From positions 62,001 through 126,000 of the forward strand of contig QWOP01000085.1 in assembly GCA_003669605.1 (NCBI GenBank): 64,000 nt of DNA. The letters are read 5' to 3'. Numbering within the stretch: position 1 is the first letter of the stretch; the number at the start of each line of letters is the position of its first letter. The position numbers and the translations under genes are program-made. Below, piece after piece: positions 17,727 through 26,222 of this stretch. This DNA comes from Planctomycetota bacterium. GTDB lineage: Bacteria; Planctomycetota; Planctomycetia; Pirellulales; UBA1268. The notes beneath the pieces are model-generated. The model was not told where the DNA came from and did not search any database. It worked only from the letters and a program-made list of their open reading frames with translations.

Positions 17727-19454
17727 TTAATCGTCCCAGAGCCGTTTCTGCGGATCGGGAGGGCTCAGCGGCGCCTGAAAGGAGAGGGAATCGGCTCCGG
17801 GTTCGATCAGGGCGCGGAGTTGGTCGAGCGTGCCGGCCTCAGCGGGGAGGACATTTTTCCGCCAGATGGCGATCCGTGGCGACCGGACCACGACGCCCGA
17901 CTCGTGGCGCGTGGAGACGGCCACGCCGCGAAAGGCCAAGCGCATCACGAGCGTCGGCGTCACCCCCCGCCACGGCCCCTTCTTCTCCTGAATGGTGGCC
18001 CGGACGATGCCGTCGATCTCCGCCAACTCTTCGTCGGTCAGGCCGACGCGGGCGCTGGCGATTCTCACCAGACGCGCATTGTGCCAAACGCCGAAGGCGT
18101 ACTCGGAATTGAGCCTCTTGCCGCGACCAGACCCAGCCACAGCGGCGATGAGCACCGCGTCGATCTCCAGGGGATCAACAGCCCACGCCCACCAGAGTTG
18201 ATCGGTGACGGTGGTGGCGTAGGCACCGCAGCGCGGTTTGAGCACCAGCCCACCGACAGCCCGATCGCGGGCCGAGGCATGGAGCGCTTCGACGGCTGAC
18301 CAATCGGGGGCGGGGAGCAGTGGCGAGAGCCACAGCCGACTGGCGGGCGTGACAGGGCAGGGGAGCAAGCCCGCAGCCGGCAGCGGGTCGAGAAGGGGAT
18401 GCCCGTGGTCCTCACAGAGCGACTCAAGGGCGTCTCGACGGGCAGCAAGTGGCTCGGCACGGAGGTCGGTGCCGCCGACTTCGAGAAGATCGAAAGCCAC
18501 GAAGGCCCAGGGGGATTCGCTCCGCAGCCGCGGTAGAAGAGTCTGTCTGGTTCTCCGCGGCGGGAGTGCCATGCCCCCCGTGATCTGGCTCCCTCGAAGA
18601 GCAAGCAACACGCCATCGAGGACAGTGCTGTCTGGGAGGCCGGCCGCCGCGGCCACGACTTCCGGAAACCGATCGCTGACGAGTTCCTCTTCCCTGGTCC
18701 AGAGCGCCACGCCGCCACGGCACACCACCTGTGCCCGGATCCCCTCCCACTTCCATTCCACCTGCCAGTCGGGCCGATCGGCTGCAGCCCCGATGGAGGA
18801 ATCGAGTGCAACAGGGGCAGCAAAAGGGTGGGGGCCGCGCCGGACTGCCGCCGTCCCAGGAGCCATCAAGTCGCAATAGTCGGCGGCGGAATCGAGTGCT
18901 CGAGCCTCGAGGCGCTCGAGCATCTGTGGGCCGTCGATGCCCGCGACCTCTGCCAGGGCGCTGGCCAGAAGCGTTTGCGGGACCACGATACGGAAGGTTC
19001 CGCAGAGTAACTTGTGCCACACGACACGCTCCTGCGGCTGGAGGAGCCGCCACATGCTCTCGACGATCTTTTTCCGCGCCGCGCCGTCCGCCGTCTGGAG
19101 CCGGTCGGCTGTCCCGAGAAGCGCAGCGGTCAGGCCGGGAGCAGGGGGAATCTCCTGGTTGGAGCCCGGCGTTTCCGCGACTGGGAGAATCAACGCCAGC
19201 GTCTCGGCCAGATCGCCGACGTGCGCGTGGCACTCGTCCACCAACCAGGAGGGAATGCCTGCGGCCTCCGTGGCCCATTCCCGCAGGTCTGCCACCGAGA
19301 TGCTCCGCGACTGCTTTCGCCCGCAGAGAATCTTGAGCGCGGTGGGGGCATCCTCCGCTGGCACGGAGCGAAAGTAGTCGACCAATGCGGCTCGCGTGTC
19401 GTGGGCTTCGGCGGCGGCGTCGAGCCGCCAGGAGAGTTCGGTAAAGGGTTTCAT
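17727..19454 (-). CDS. ATP-dependent DNA ligase of the exonuclease-linked bacterial type
   Basis: The 575-residue protein should seal DNA nicks using ATP. It has an alpha-helical N-terminal DNA-binding domain (about 1-200), then a nucleotidyltransferase core with the active-site lysine in EWKWEGIR (Lys235) and an OB-fold C-terminal domain. Motif I is KWEG where KxDG is normal; Glu237 takes the place of the conserved Asp, a conservative but notable change. Its start overlaps the stop of the exonuclease gene by 4 bases. This ligase-exonuclease pairing is a known gene neighbourhood that usually also contains a large helicase and a phosphoesterase; neither is present here. The replicative NAD ligase must be elsewhere. 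Confidence 0.9.
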   Translation of the reverse strand: MKPFTELSWRLDAAAEAHDTRAALVDYFRSVPAEDAPTALKILCGRKQSRSISVADLREWATEAAGIPSWLVDECHAHVGDLAETLALILPVAETPGSNQEIPPAPGLTAALLGTADRLQTADGAARKKIVESMWRLLQPQERVVWHKLLCGTFRIVVPQTLLASALAEVAGIDGPQMLERLEARALDSAADYCDLMAPGTAAVRRGPHPFAAPVALDSSIGAAADRPDWQVEWKWEGIRAQVVCRGGVALWTREEELVSDRFPEVVAAAAGLPDSTVLDGVLLALRGSQITGGMALPPRRTRQTLLPRLRSESPWAFVAFDLLEVGGTDLRAEPLAARRDALESLCEDHGHPLLDPLPAAGLLPCPVTPASRLWLSPLLPAPDWSAVEALHASARDRAVGGLVLKPRCGAYATTVTDQLWWAWAVDPLEIDAVLIAAVAGSGRGKRLNSEYAFGVWHNARLVRIASARVGLTDEELAEIDGIVRATIQEKKGPWRGVTPTLVMRLAFRGVAVSTRHESGVVVRSPRIAIWRKNVLPAEAGTLDQLRALIEPGADSLSFQAPLSPPDPQKRLWDD

Positions 19455-20518
19455 GGGGGAAAGTCGATCGCGGTGGTAGGAGGATCAGGCTCATCCCCGC
19501 CGGCGTGATCGGCATCTGAAAGAGTCTCGGCCGCGGCGGTGGCCCCGCGGGTGGGGAGGACATCGGCCTCCACGCCACGCTGGCAAAGCAGCCGTGCCAG
19601 GCTGGCACTGGAGCCGTGGGTCACCAGCACGCGACGGGCTTGCGTGGCCTCGATGACCGCCAAAAGCCCGGGGAAATCGGCATGATCGGAGACCACAAAC
19701 GCCTGACTCGTCGCCCGTTTACGGCGGATGCCACGGACGGTCATCCAACCGGAGGCCTGGGCGATGCTCGCCTCGCCAAAGAGCCGCAGCCACGCGCTGG
19801 CCACCACCGACGGCGGTGCGATCACCAGCGCCCGGCCCTGGCCCACCCGCCGGGCCCGCGGGGGAACGCCGTCGATCGGCGGGAGACGGACGCCGCTGTC
19901 CCGGTAGGCGCGGACGATCTTCATCACCGAACCGTGGGCCACGATCGGCCCAATCGACGCATCGACCATCGTCGCCAGACGCTGTGCCTTCCCCAGTGAG
20001 TAGGCTAGCAAGACACTCGTCCGCCCTGCCGCTTGATTGGCCCGCCACCAAGCGTTGATCTCGGCAGCGACTGACTCGGATGTCGGCCAGCGGTAGATCG
20101 GCAATCCAAATGTCGACTCCGTGATGAAGACGTCGGCACGTACCGGTTCGATCGGATCACAGGTCGGATCGGCGGCAGTTTTGTAGTCGCCGCTGACCAC
20201 CCAGACCGTGCCCCGGTGTTCGACGCGAACCTGCGCCGACCCGAGGATGTGACCGGCCGGCGCAAACGAGACATGTGCGCCATTGATCGCCAGCGACTCG
20301 CCGTAGCGGAGCGAGTCGATTGGAACCGTACCCCCCAGACGGCTGCGGAGCACCAACTTGCCAGGGGCGGCGCAGAGGTAACGGTCGCAGCCGGGGCGGG
20401 CGTGATCGGCGTGGGCGTGGGTGATGACGGCCCGTGGCACCCGCCGCCAGGGATCGATCCAGAATTGTCCCGCCGGGCAGTAGAGCCCCGCCTCGGTCAC
20501 TTCGAGAACGTCCGCCAT
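19451..20518 (-). CDS. DNA-ligase-associated exonuclease, metallo-beta-lactamase fold
   Basis: The 355-residue protein belongs to the metallo-beta-lactamase nucleases (Artemis/SNM1-like) found next to bacterial ATP-dependent ligases. The zinc-binding motif ITHAHADHA lies at residues 32-40, GHILGSAQV near 89 and VVSGDYKT near 106 supply further ligands, and a C-terminal VVSDHADFPGLL near 280 completes the site. The ATG at 20518 gives the typical beginning (LEVTEAGLYCPAG); an ATG at 20563 in frame is possible. It is translated just before the ligase with an ATGA overlap, so both probably act in one end-processing and sealing step. Confidence 0.88.
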   Translation of the reverse strand: MADVLEVTEAGLYCPAGQFWIDPWRRVPRAVITHAHADHARPGCDRYLCAAPGKLVLRSRLGGTVPIDSLRYGESLAINGAHVSFAPAGHILGSAQVRVEHRGTVWVVSGDYKTAADPTCDPIEPVRADVFITESTFGLPIYRWPTSESVAAEINAWWRANQAAGRTSVLLAYSLGKAQRLATMVDASIGPIVAHGSVMKIVRAYRDSGVRLPPIDGVPPRARRVGQGRALVIAPPSVVASAWLRLFGEASIAQASGWMTVRGIRRKRATSQAFVVSDHADFPGLLAVIEATQARRVLVTHGSSASLARLLCQRGVEADVLPTRGATAAAETLSDADHAGGDEPDPPTTAIDFPP

Positions 20519-20581
20519 GGCGCAGGTGCCTCCCCACGGATCGGTCTGGGGTCGGTCTGGCAACCGCTCAGCCTTGAGTCA

Positions 20582-20587
20582 ATCGTA
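20582..20587 (-). promoter_or_regulatory. candidate -10 element TACGAT
   Basis: On the minus strand TACGAT lies about 64 bases before the exonuclease start at 20518 and could drive the exonuclease-ligase pair. It is close to the other TAKAMT-like hexamers in the window. No -35 box is evident. Confidence 0.25.
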
Positions 20588-20590
20588 GCA

Positions 20591-20655
20591 GGCTGTGGAC
20601 CAACAGCCCGGAGGAGAAGCCCGCGGCGGTTGCGAGCGAGGAGCAGGCAGAAACA
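20591..20655 (+). repeat. degraded copy of the dispersed intergenic repeat
   Basis: The stretch GGCTGTGGACCAACAGCC, then CGGCGGTTGCGAGCGAGGAG and GCAGAAAC, aligns in order with the repeat copies CTGTGGATAAACTGCT, GGCGGTCGCGAGTGCG and GGAGAAAAC. The terminal GTGGAAAAA arm is missing. It lies in the gap between two minus-strand genes. The similarity is by eye and the copy is clearly decayed. Confidence 0.4.
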
Positions 20656-20676
20656 CGAGCCTGCCAAAACCAACTC

Positions 20677-21111
20677 TCAACGGTAGGCCTGATTGCCGAC
20701 GGCTGGGAATCGATAGCCGCCAAATCCGAGTGGTGCGTAGGTTGGCCAATCGCCGGAACGGACGCTGGGGGGGGTGCCATACATCTCCCAGGTCGGTGTC
20801 CGTGGCAGCGTCGGGGGAACAAAGTATTTGGGCCGCTGTCGCTGCCCGGTGACATACGGCGAGCGCCCGGGCTGGTAGGGGGCCTGGTGCTGGGGGGTGC
20901 CATGGCCCATCGGCTTGGCCCGGCCGATGCCCCGCGGCCTCCCATTCCCAGACTCGTCCGCGCGGGCCACCGCGATGCAGACCAGCATGAAGATCAGCGA
21001 ACCAACCACCAACCTCACGACACTCTGGCCTTCGCGGGAGACTGCGACCGCATTTGCGGAGAGGCCAAAACGGCGAGCGGCTACGGGGGAACTGGGCGGA
21101 GGTGCGGGCAT
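20677..21111 (-). CDS. small exported Pro/Gly-rich protein, unknown function
   Basis: The 144-residue product has a basic start, a single hydrophobic segment VVRLVVGSLIFMLVCIAVARA (about residues 30-50, likely a signal with cleavage after ARA) and a Pro, Gly, Tyr and Arg-rich mature part of about 90 residues with no cysteines and no recognised domain, such as RPKYFVPPTLPRTPTWEMYG. The ATG at 21111 is preferred because GGAG stands eight bases upstream; the open frame extends 69 bases further. It resembles small disordered exported proteins of planctomycetes. Function is not known; its neighbours (repair genes, yqgE) give no hint. Confidence 0.6.
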   Translation of the reverse strand: MPAPPPSSPVAARRFGLSANAVAVSREGQSVVRLVVGSLIFMLVCIAVARADESGNGRPRGIGRAKPMGHGTPQHQAPYQPGRSPYVTGQRQRPKYFVPPTLPRTPTWEMYGTPPSVRSGDWPTYAPLGFGGYRFPAVGNQAYR

Positions 21112-21249
21112 GGAATGTCTCCGGGAGAGGCTGCGACCGGGCAGGCTCGTCTGCAGAAAGATCGGCGTGGCCGACGGCACTGCTTGGAGAAAACGTCGGC
21201 GCGCCCGGAGATGACGTTTCTCCCGAATATGGCGGGCCCTGCCGAACGG

Positions 21250-21801
21250 TCAATTGTGCCACGGCTGGGCAGGCATGTGCTTGATGCGGAGCGCCGCGGC
21301 GAGTGTTGTGTCGGCGATGTGTCTGCTGACGCGCCGCCACAGCGCATCAGTGTCGCCGAACACGAAGTCGCTCGTGGCGGTGGTGGTCGTCCAATCGCCC
21401 CCCCCCACCTCGGCTTCGAGCTGCCCAGCGCCCCAGCCGGAATAGCCGGCGAAGACGCGCAGCGGCGAATGGCCGTCAGAAACGAGGGTCATGACAAGAT
21501 CCTTGCGCAGGGCGAGGAAAACCCCCGGCGCGATATCCCGTTCGGTCATGGCAGGGTTGGCATGGAGCGCCAGCAACGGCCCCTCGAGTGGTCCGCCGTT
21601 CATCACCGAGAGGTCGGGGGGGCACGGTCCATGCGCCGACTCGTCCCAAAGCGCCTCGAGGCGCTCGGCGCCCGGGCGATTGAGCACCAAGCCCAACGCC
21701 CCTCCCCGATTATGCTCGACGAGCAGAACGACCGTTTGGGAGAAGTTCGGATCATCAAGGGCTGGGGAGGCAACCAGGAGTTTTCCGGAGAGCGAATCCA
21801 T
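21250..21801 (-). CDS. YqgE/AlgH family protein
   Basis: The 183-residue protein starts MDSLSGKLLVASPALDDPNF and contains NFSQTVVLLVEHNRGGALGLVLNRP and VFAGYSGWGAGQLEAE, abbreviated here: all three blocks are the signature of YqgE/AlgH (DUF179). Members are widespread; some affect alginate regulation or antibiotic tolerance, but the biochemical role is not settled. A GAGG five bases before the ATG at 21801 supports that start; the open frame upstream lacks family similarity. The 241-base gap to the phosphatase gene upstream shows no other gene. Confidence 0.93.
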   Translation of the reverse strand: MDSLSGKLLVASPALDDPNFSQTVVLLVEHNRGGALGLVLNRPGAERLEALWDESAHGPCPPDLSVMNGGPLEGPLLALHANPAMTERDIAPGVFLALRKDLVMTLVSDGHSPLRVFAGYSGWGAGQLEAEVGGGDWTTTTATSDFVFGDTDALWRRVSRHIADTTLAAALRIKHMPAQPWHN

Positions 21802-22042
21802 CCAAGCCTCATGGACCAAGTTCGTGGCGGGGCAGCGACCGTTTGACGGACATCGTACCGCGCACTCCAGATGCACCGGCGTCGCGACGACGGTGTCTTC
21901 GCGCCGAATCACCCCCCCCGGCGGCCCACCGACAGGGCACTGGCGAGAAGACAACGCCGTACAGCAAGGGGGGCGAGCCCTCTGCGGGCATTGGGGGTGG
22001 AACTTACCCGAGGCCGCTCCCAGCCGGGAGCGATGCCGGTCG

Positions 22043-23779
22043 TTACGCGATGCCGGTGCTTCCTTGTCCTGGTTCCCGTCCCTCGGCCACCTCGCGGAGT
22101 CGGGAATTCTCTTGGTGACACTGCTCGTCGTCGTCCTGCTCGCTGGGGCGACCGCCGCGGCCCGACTTTTCCTTTGGTTGACCGGTGGAACCGCGGCGCT
22201 GCGTCCCCTCCGAACCGGCCCAGCGGAGTTTTACCTTTGTCGAGAAGACCTTCTCGAAGAGATCGGTGCGCCGTTCGGCCCCCCAGATGTCGACCTGCGG
22301 TTCCTGGTCCGACACCACGTCGAGGTACACGCCGTGGTCATCGCTCAGCACGAGGACGTCCCGCACCTGCTGGGAACGGCTCCGATCGAGACCCCCAGCC
22401 AGACGGAGGACCGCCGCCATGCGGTGCACCCGCCGTTGGTCGGCCGCCGAAAGTCGGGAGAGGTTCTCGTGCTTCTTCTTGGGATGAGCGCCGCGGTGGT
22501 AGCGGGCGACGTTGGCGATCAATTCCAAGTCGTGCGGCCGGACCCCCGGCAGGCGGCTGTTGCGGATGAGGTGGTAGCTGTGTTTGTGGTGCTGGTCGTA
22601 GTTGATGACGTAGCCCACATCCTGGAGCCGGGCGGCGCACTCCAGCAGCGGCCGGTCGTCGGCCTCGACCCCCAGCGGCGTCGCAAGCTGCTCCCAAATC
22701 CTCCCCGCCAGCGACGCCACCTTGCGGCCGTGCTCCACCTCGCCGGAGCAGGCACCGGCCAGTCGTTCGATCGCCTCCTCGCGGAGGCTGGCGTTGTCGG
22801 CAGGTGCGGCACCGAGCCCGAGGACGTCGTCGATCATCTCCCGCATCAGGCCATCGCGGACGCCGCGGGTGTGGACCATCAGGGTATTGACGCGGAACCG
22901 CTTCAGCAGGCCGTCGATGATTGACAGTCCGGCGACGATGATGTCTGCCCGGTCTGGCGCCATGCCCGGCAGCGCCCGGCGTGCCCGCACCGGGAGCTTG
23001 CGGAGGCGGTCGAGAAGGTGGCGGACCTCGGCGTGCGACACCCGGTAGCCGGCGACGGGAATGTTGACCTCCCCCTTGGAAGCCATCACCAGTTCGGCGA
23101 GCGTCGTGAAGGTGCCGCCAGAGCCGACGAGAAAGTGTGGCGCAAATAGCGGCCGCGAGGTCCGTTTCTTGAGGCACAAGGCGACCTCGGCCTCGAGGCG
23201 GAGGAAGGCCTCGGGGTCGGGGGGATCGCCGGCACCGAACTGCTCGGTGAGCCGCACCGCCCCCAGCGGAGTCGGGTGGATGGCCTCGATGAGGTTTCCG
23301 GTGGCAAAGACAACCTCGGTGCTGCCGCCGCCGATGTCGGCGACGACGACGTTCTTGCCGGTGAGATCGAAGGCGTTCTGGACGCTGGAAAAAGCGAGCC
23401 TTGCCTCGCGCTCCGACGTGATCACCTCCACATCGAGCCCCACTTCCTCGCGGACCCGGCGACAGAAATCGGGGCCATTGCGGGCCTCGCGAACGGCGCA
23501 GGTGGCGATTGTCCGCAGGGTCGTCACCTGGTAACCGGCGGCGATCTGCCGAAAACTCCCCAGCGCCCGGAGGGTGTGAGCCATCGATTCGTCGTCAAGG
23601 GCGCCGGCGGCAACGCTGCGGCCGAGGCGGGTCGGTTCGCGTTCCTCGTCGAGGATTCTGTAGGTGCCCCCGCGGAGCGCCTCGGCCACCAGCAGCCTGA
23701 CGCTGTTGGAGCCGATATCGATGGCCGCCAGGCGGCTGGTCATCTCGGCGGAAAGGTAGATCTGCTTGTCGTCCGGCAT
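22043..23779 (-). CDS. Ppx/GppA phosphatase with C-terminal HD-type domain
   Basis: The 578-residue protein belongs to the exopolyphosphatase/guanosine-pentaphosphate phosphatase family of the ASKHA fold. LAAIDIGSNSVRLLVAEA near residue 17 and VVADIGGGSTEVVFATG near 145 are the phosphate-binding loops, SERE near 125 is the catalytic region. The C-terminal half (about 330-510) is an HD-like helical domain with YDQHHKHSYHLIRNS and VARYHRGAHPKKKH. It ends in a polar, low-complexity tail of about 60 residues with QDDDEQ and many Gly and Arg, which may be an extra, disordered region. It probably degrades polyphosphate or (p)ppGpp-related nucleotides. A second start at 23743 is possible. Confidence 0.92.
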   Translation of the reverse strand: MPDDKQIYLSAEMTSRLAAIDIGSNSVRLLVAEALRGGTYRILDEEREPTRLGRSVAAGALDDESMAHTLRALGSFRQIAAGYQVTTLRTIATCAVREARNGPDFCRRVREEVGLDVEVITSEREARLAFSSVQNAFDLTGKNVVVADIGGGSTEVVFATGNLIEAIHPTPLGAVRLTEQFGAGDPPDPEAFLRLEAEVALCLKKRTSRPLFAPHFLVGSGGTFTTLAELVMASKGEVNIPVAGYRVSHAEVRHLLDRLRKLPVRARRALPGMAPDRADIIVAGLSIIDGLLKRFRVNTLMVHTRGVRDGLMREMIDDVLGLGAAPADNASLREEAIERLAGACSGEVEHGRKVASLAGRIWEQLATPLGVEADDRPLLECAARLQDVGYVINYDQHHKHSYHLIRNSRLPGVRPHDLELIANVARYHRGAHPKKKHENLSRLSAADQRRVHRMAAVLRLAGGLDRSRSQQVRDVLVLSDDHGVYLDVVSDQEPQVDIWGAERRTDLFEKVFSTKVKLRWAGSEGTQRRGSTGQPKEKSGRGGRPSEQDDDEQCHQENSRLREVAEGREPGQGSTGIA

Positions 23780-23943
23780 CGGTGGTGCAACGCTCCGGTG
23801 GGCGGGGGTGGGCAGGCTCTATCCGCGGAGGAAACCTCCATGATACCGTCGCTGCATCCCCTGCCGGGACCGGTCCGGCAGGGCATACGCTACACTTCGA
23901 TGCTTTCGGGCCCGGCAGCGTCTTTGAGAGACTCCCGCTTCCC

Positions 23944-24933
23944 TTGTCGCACGTCGCTTCTCCCCGCCTGTTTCCCATCACCGACCGCTGGCAGCTCGGC
24001 GGTCCGCCGTGCGCCATGACCGTCGGCAATTTCGATGGCGTCCATCTCGGCCACGCGGGCATCGTCCGCGAGTTGCTCGCTGCGGGCAGGGCCCGCGGAC
24101 TCCCCGCCGTGGTCTTCACCTTCGATCCCCACCCCGCGCGGATCCTTCGCCCCGACTGCGCGCCCCCCCTCCTTTCGACCCCCGATCGCCGGGCGGAACT
24201 GCTCGGAGAGTTGGGGGTCGATGCCGTGCTCGTGCAGCCGGTCGACGCGGCGCTGCTGGCCCTCGACGCCGAAACCTTTTACCACCAGATCCTCCGCGGC
24301 ACGGGCCGGGCCGTGTTGCTTGCCGAAGGCCCCGACTTCCGCTTTGGCGCCGGCCGCCGCGGCGACATGGATCTTCTCCGCCGACTGGCGGCCCACGATG
24401 CGGTGGAGGCGATCACCGTGGCAGCGGTGGCTGCCGATGGCCAGCCCATTTCCAGTTCACGGATCCGGACGCTGATCGCCGCCGGCCGCGTCGAGGAGGC
24501 CGCCGGTCTGCTCACCGCCCCGTACCGAATTCGCGGCCAAGTGGTGCGTGGGAAGGCCCGCGGTCGGACACTCGGGTTTCCTACCGCCAATCTCGCCGGC
24601 GTGACCACGCTCCTGCCGGGACCGGGCGTGTACGGCGGCCGGGCGCGACAAGTATCCCCGGCAGGCGCAAACGGGCAGCCGCCGCAGCACTGGCCGGCCG
24701 CGATTCACATCGGCCCCAACGTCTCCTTCGATGAGCAGGCGGTTTCCGTGGAGGTCCACCTGATCGGTTTCGAGGGCGACCTCTATGACCAGCAGCTCGA
24801 CGTTGACTTCCTGGCGCGCGTCCGTGACACTCGCCGCTTCGATTCCCCAGACGCCCTCCGCCACCAGCTCTCCGCCGATATCTCTCAGGCTGCTCTGATC
24901 GCACGGTCGTCTGATTCCCTCGGGCCGCGCTGA
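23944..24933 (+). CDS. ribF: bifunctional riboflavin kinase / FAD synthetase
   Basis: The protein phosphorylates riboflavin to FMN and adenylates it to FAD. The N-terminal adenylyltransferase domain has TVGNFDGVHLGHAGIV (residues 26-41) and FTFDPHPARIL, with SSSRIRTLIAAGRVEEA near 175; the C-terminal kinase domain has GQVVRGKARGRTLGFPTANL (199-218) and GVYGGRA. The start is uncertain: the frame is open from a GTG at 23782, TTG at 23944 gives the expected 25 residues before TVGNFDG, and the first ATG (24016) would remove part of the first strand. It is divergent from ppx and followed by nrnA. Confidence 0.92.
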   Translation: MSHVASPRLFPITDRWQLGGPPCAMTVGNFDGVHLGHAGIVRELLAAGRARGLPAVVFTFDPHPARILRPDCAPPLLSTPDRRAELLGELGVDAVLVQPVDAALLALDAETFYHQILRGTGRAVLLAEGPDFRFGAGRRGDMDLLRRLAAHDAVEAITVAAVAADGQPISSSRIRTLIAAGRVEEAAGLLTAPYRIRGQVVRGKARGRTLGFPTANLAGVTTLLPGPGVYGGRARQVSPAGANGQPPQHWPAAIHIGPNVSFDEQAVSVEVHLIGFEGDLYDQQLDVDFLARVRDTRRFDSPDALRHQLSADISQAALIARSSDSLGPR

Positions 24934-24974
24934 CGAGCGCTGTGTCCTCCCCCCCTTTTTTCGCCGGAGCCATC

Positions 24975-25985
24975 ATGCGACTCGATTGGGCCAGTCTCGT
25001 GGAGGTGCTTCGGGGATGCCAGAAGGTGGTGCTCACGAGCCACGTCCGCCCCGACTGCGACGCGCTGGGAAGCGAATTAGGAATGCTCGGGATCCTCGAG
25101 GCGATCGGCAAGGATGTGCGGATCGTCAACGCCCAGGCGACGCCCGTTACCCTTGCCTGGATCGACCCAAACCACCGCATCGAATCGCTCCAGACGGGAG
25201 TGAAAAAATCTGATCTTGCCGACCGTGATCTGGTGATCGTCGTCGACACCAGCGCCTGGGCGCAGTTGGGTGCGATGGCCGATGTCGTCAAGGAATTGCG
25301 GCCCCGTGTGCTGGTCATCGATCATCACGTCAGTGAGGACGACCTCTCCGATCGCTGGTTCAAGGACACCTCCGCCGAGGCCACCGCCCGGATTATTTCG
25401 GAGGTGGCCCTGCGTCTCAAAGTGCCGCTGACCGAGGCCATCGCCACGCCGCTGTACTCTGGCCTCTCGACCGACACCGGAGGGTTTCGCTTTCCCTCCA
25501 CCAGTGCCGAGACCTTCCGTGTCGCTGCGCGTCTGGTGGACGCCGGTGCCAGCCCGCCGACGGTCTATCGGGAGTTGTTTGAGCAGGACTCGATCGCCCG
25601 CCTCCATCTGGTGGGGCGGACGCTGGCCGGTGCCCGGCCGGCGCACGACGGCAAAGTGATCTATTCGACGGTCCGGCAGTCGGACATCAAGGAGGTACAC
25701 GCGCTCCCGAGTGACACCGAGGACCTCGTCAACCTCACGCTCGCGGTGAAGGGGACTGAAGTGGCGGTGATTCTCATCGAGCAGCCCGACTCGCGCGTGA
25801 AGGTGAGTTTCCGGAGCCGCGGCCGGGTCGATTGCAATCTCCTTGCCGGCTCGTTCAACGGCGGCGGCCACAAGGCGGCTGCCGGTGCGATTCTCCCCGG
25901 TCCCTTTGACGCGGCGTTTGAGAAGGTGACCCACGCGGTGGATGCGGCTTGGGCGGCCGGCATGGGCTTGGTGACCGGGGGCTGA
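24975..25985 (+). CDS. nrnA: oligoribonuclease / pAp-phosphatase NrnA-like, DHH family
   Basis: The 336-residue protein belongs to the DHH/DHHA1 phosphoesterases that degrade 2-5 residue RNAs and dephosphorylate pAp. The metal motifs are visible: SHVRPDCDALGSE (residues 22-34), VVDTSAWAQ near 87, VIDHHVSED near 110 and STDTGGFRF near 165. The C-terminal DHHA1 motif GSFNGGGHKAAAG is near residue 296. A GGAG seven bases ahead of the ATG at 24975 supports this start over a GTG at 24942. It lies 41 bases after ribF in the same direction. Naming by symbol relies on family resemblance. Confidence 0.9.
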   Translation: MRLDWASLVEVLRGCQKVVLTSHVRPDCDALGSELGMLGILEAIGKDVRIVNAQATPVTLAWIDPNHRIESLQTGVKKSDLADRDLVIVVDTSAWAQLGAMADVVKELRPRVLVIDHHVSEDDLSDRWFKDTSAEATARIISEVALRLKVPLTEAIATPLYSGLSTDTGGFRFPSTSAETFRVAARLVDAGASPPTVYRELFEQDSIARLHLVGRTLAGARPAHDGKVIYSTVRQSDIKEVHALPSDTEDLVNLTLAVKGTEVAVILIEQPDSRVKVSFRSRGRVDCNLLAGSFNGGGHKAAAGAILPGPFDAAFEKVTHAVDAAWAAGMGLVTGG

Positions 25986-26044
25986 AAGACGTGGCTCCCG
26001 GCCAGCGCCTGGGCGTTCCGGCAGCCATGATGGCGGCCTGCGTG

Positions 26045-26084
26045 CGCTTTTGGAGTCACGATTCCGCTTTCGGAGTCACGATGC
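26045..26084 (+). repeat. two tandem 20-base units containing GGAGTCACGAT
   Basis: The units at 26045-26064 and 26065-26084 share 18 of 20 positions (CGCTTTYGGAGTCACGATKC). Each contains a ribosome-site-like GGAG followed by CACGAT, resembling the sequence just before the PQQ gene start at 6743. They lie between nrnA and the channel gene. The 237-base gap shows no other feature. Confidence 0.7.
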
Positions 26085-26222
26085 CAGGGAGCGGGCAATT
26101 TGGGGGGGATCGATGGGAAGCGTTGGAGTGGTCGGCCTTGTCCGCGGACAGTCGGCTTTGGTACCTCCTCTTCCCCGTCGCCACTTTCTCACCCCACAAC
26201 CCGAAGCCCGAAGACTTGCTGC

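Noticed and set aside
18894-18924. Palindrome-rich CTCGAG stretch inside the ligase gene
   Set aside because: It codes the Leu-Glu-Arg-rich helix LERLEARALD of the ligase; the repeated codons explain the palindromes.
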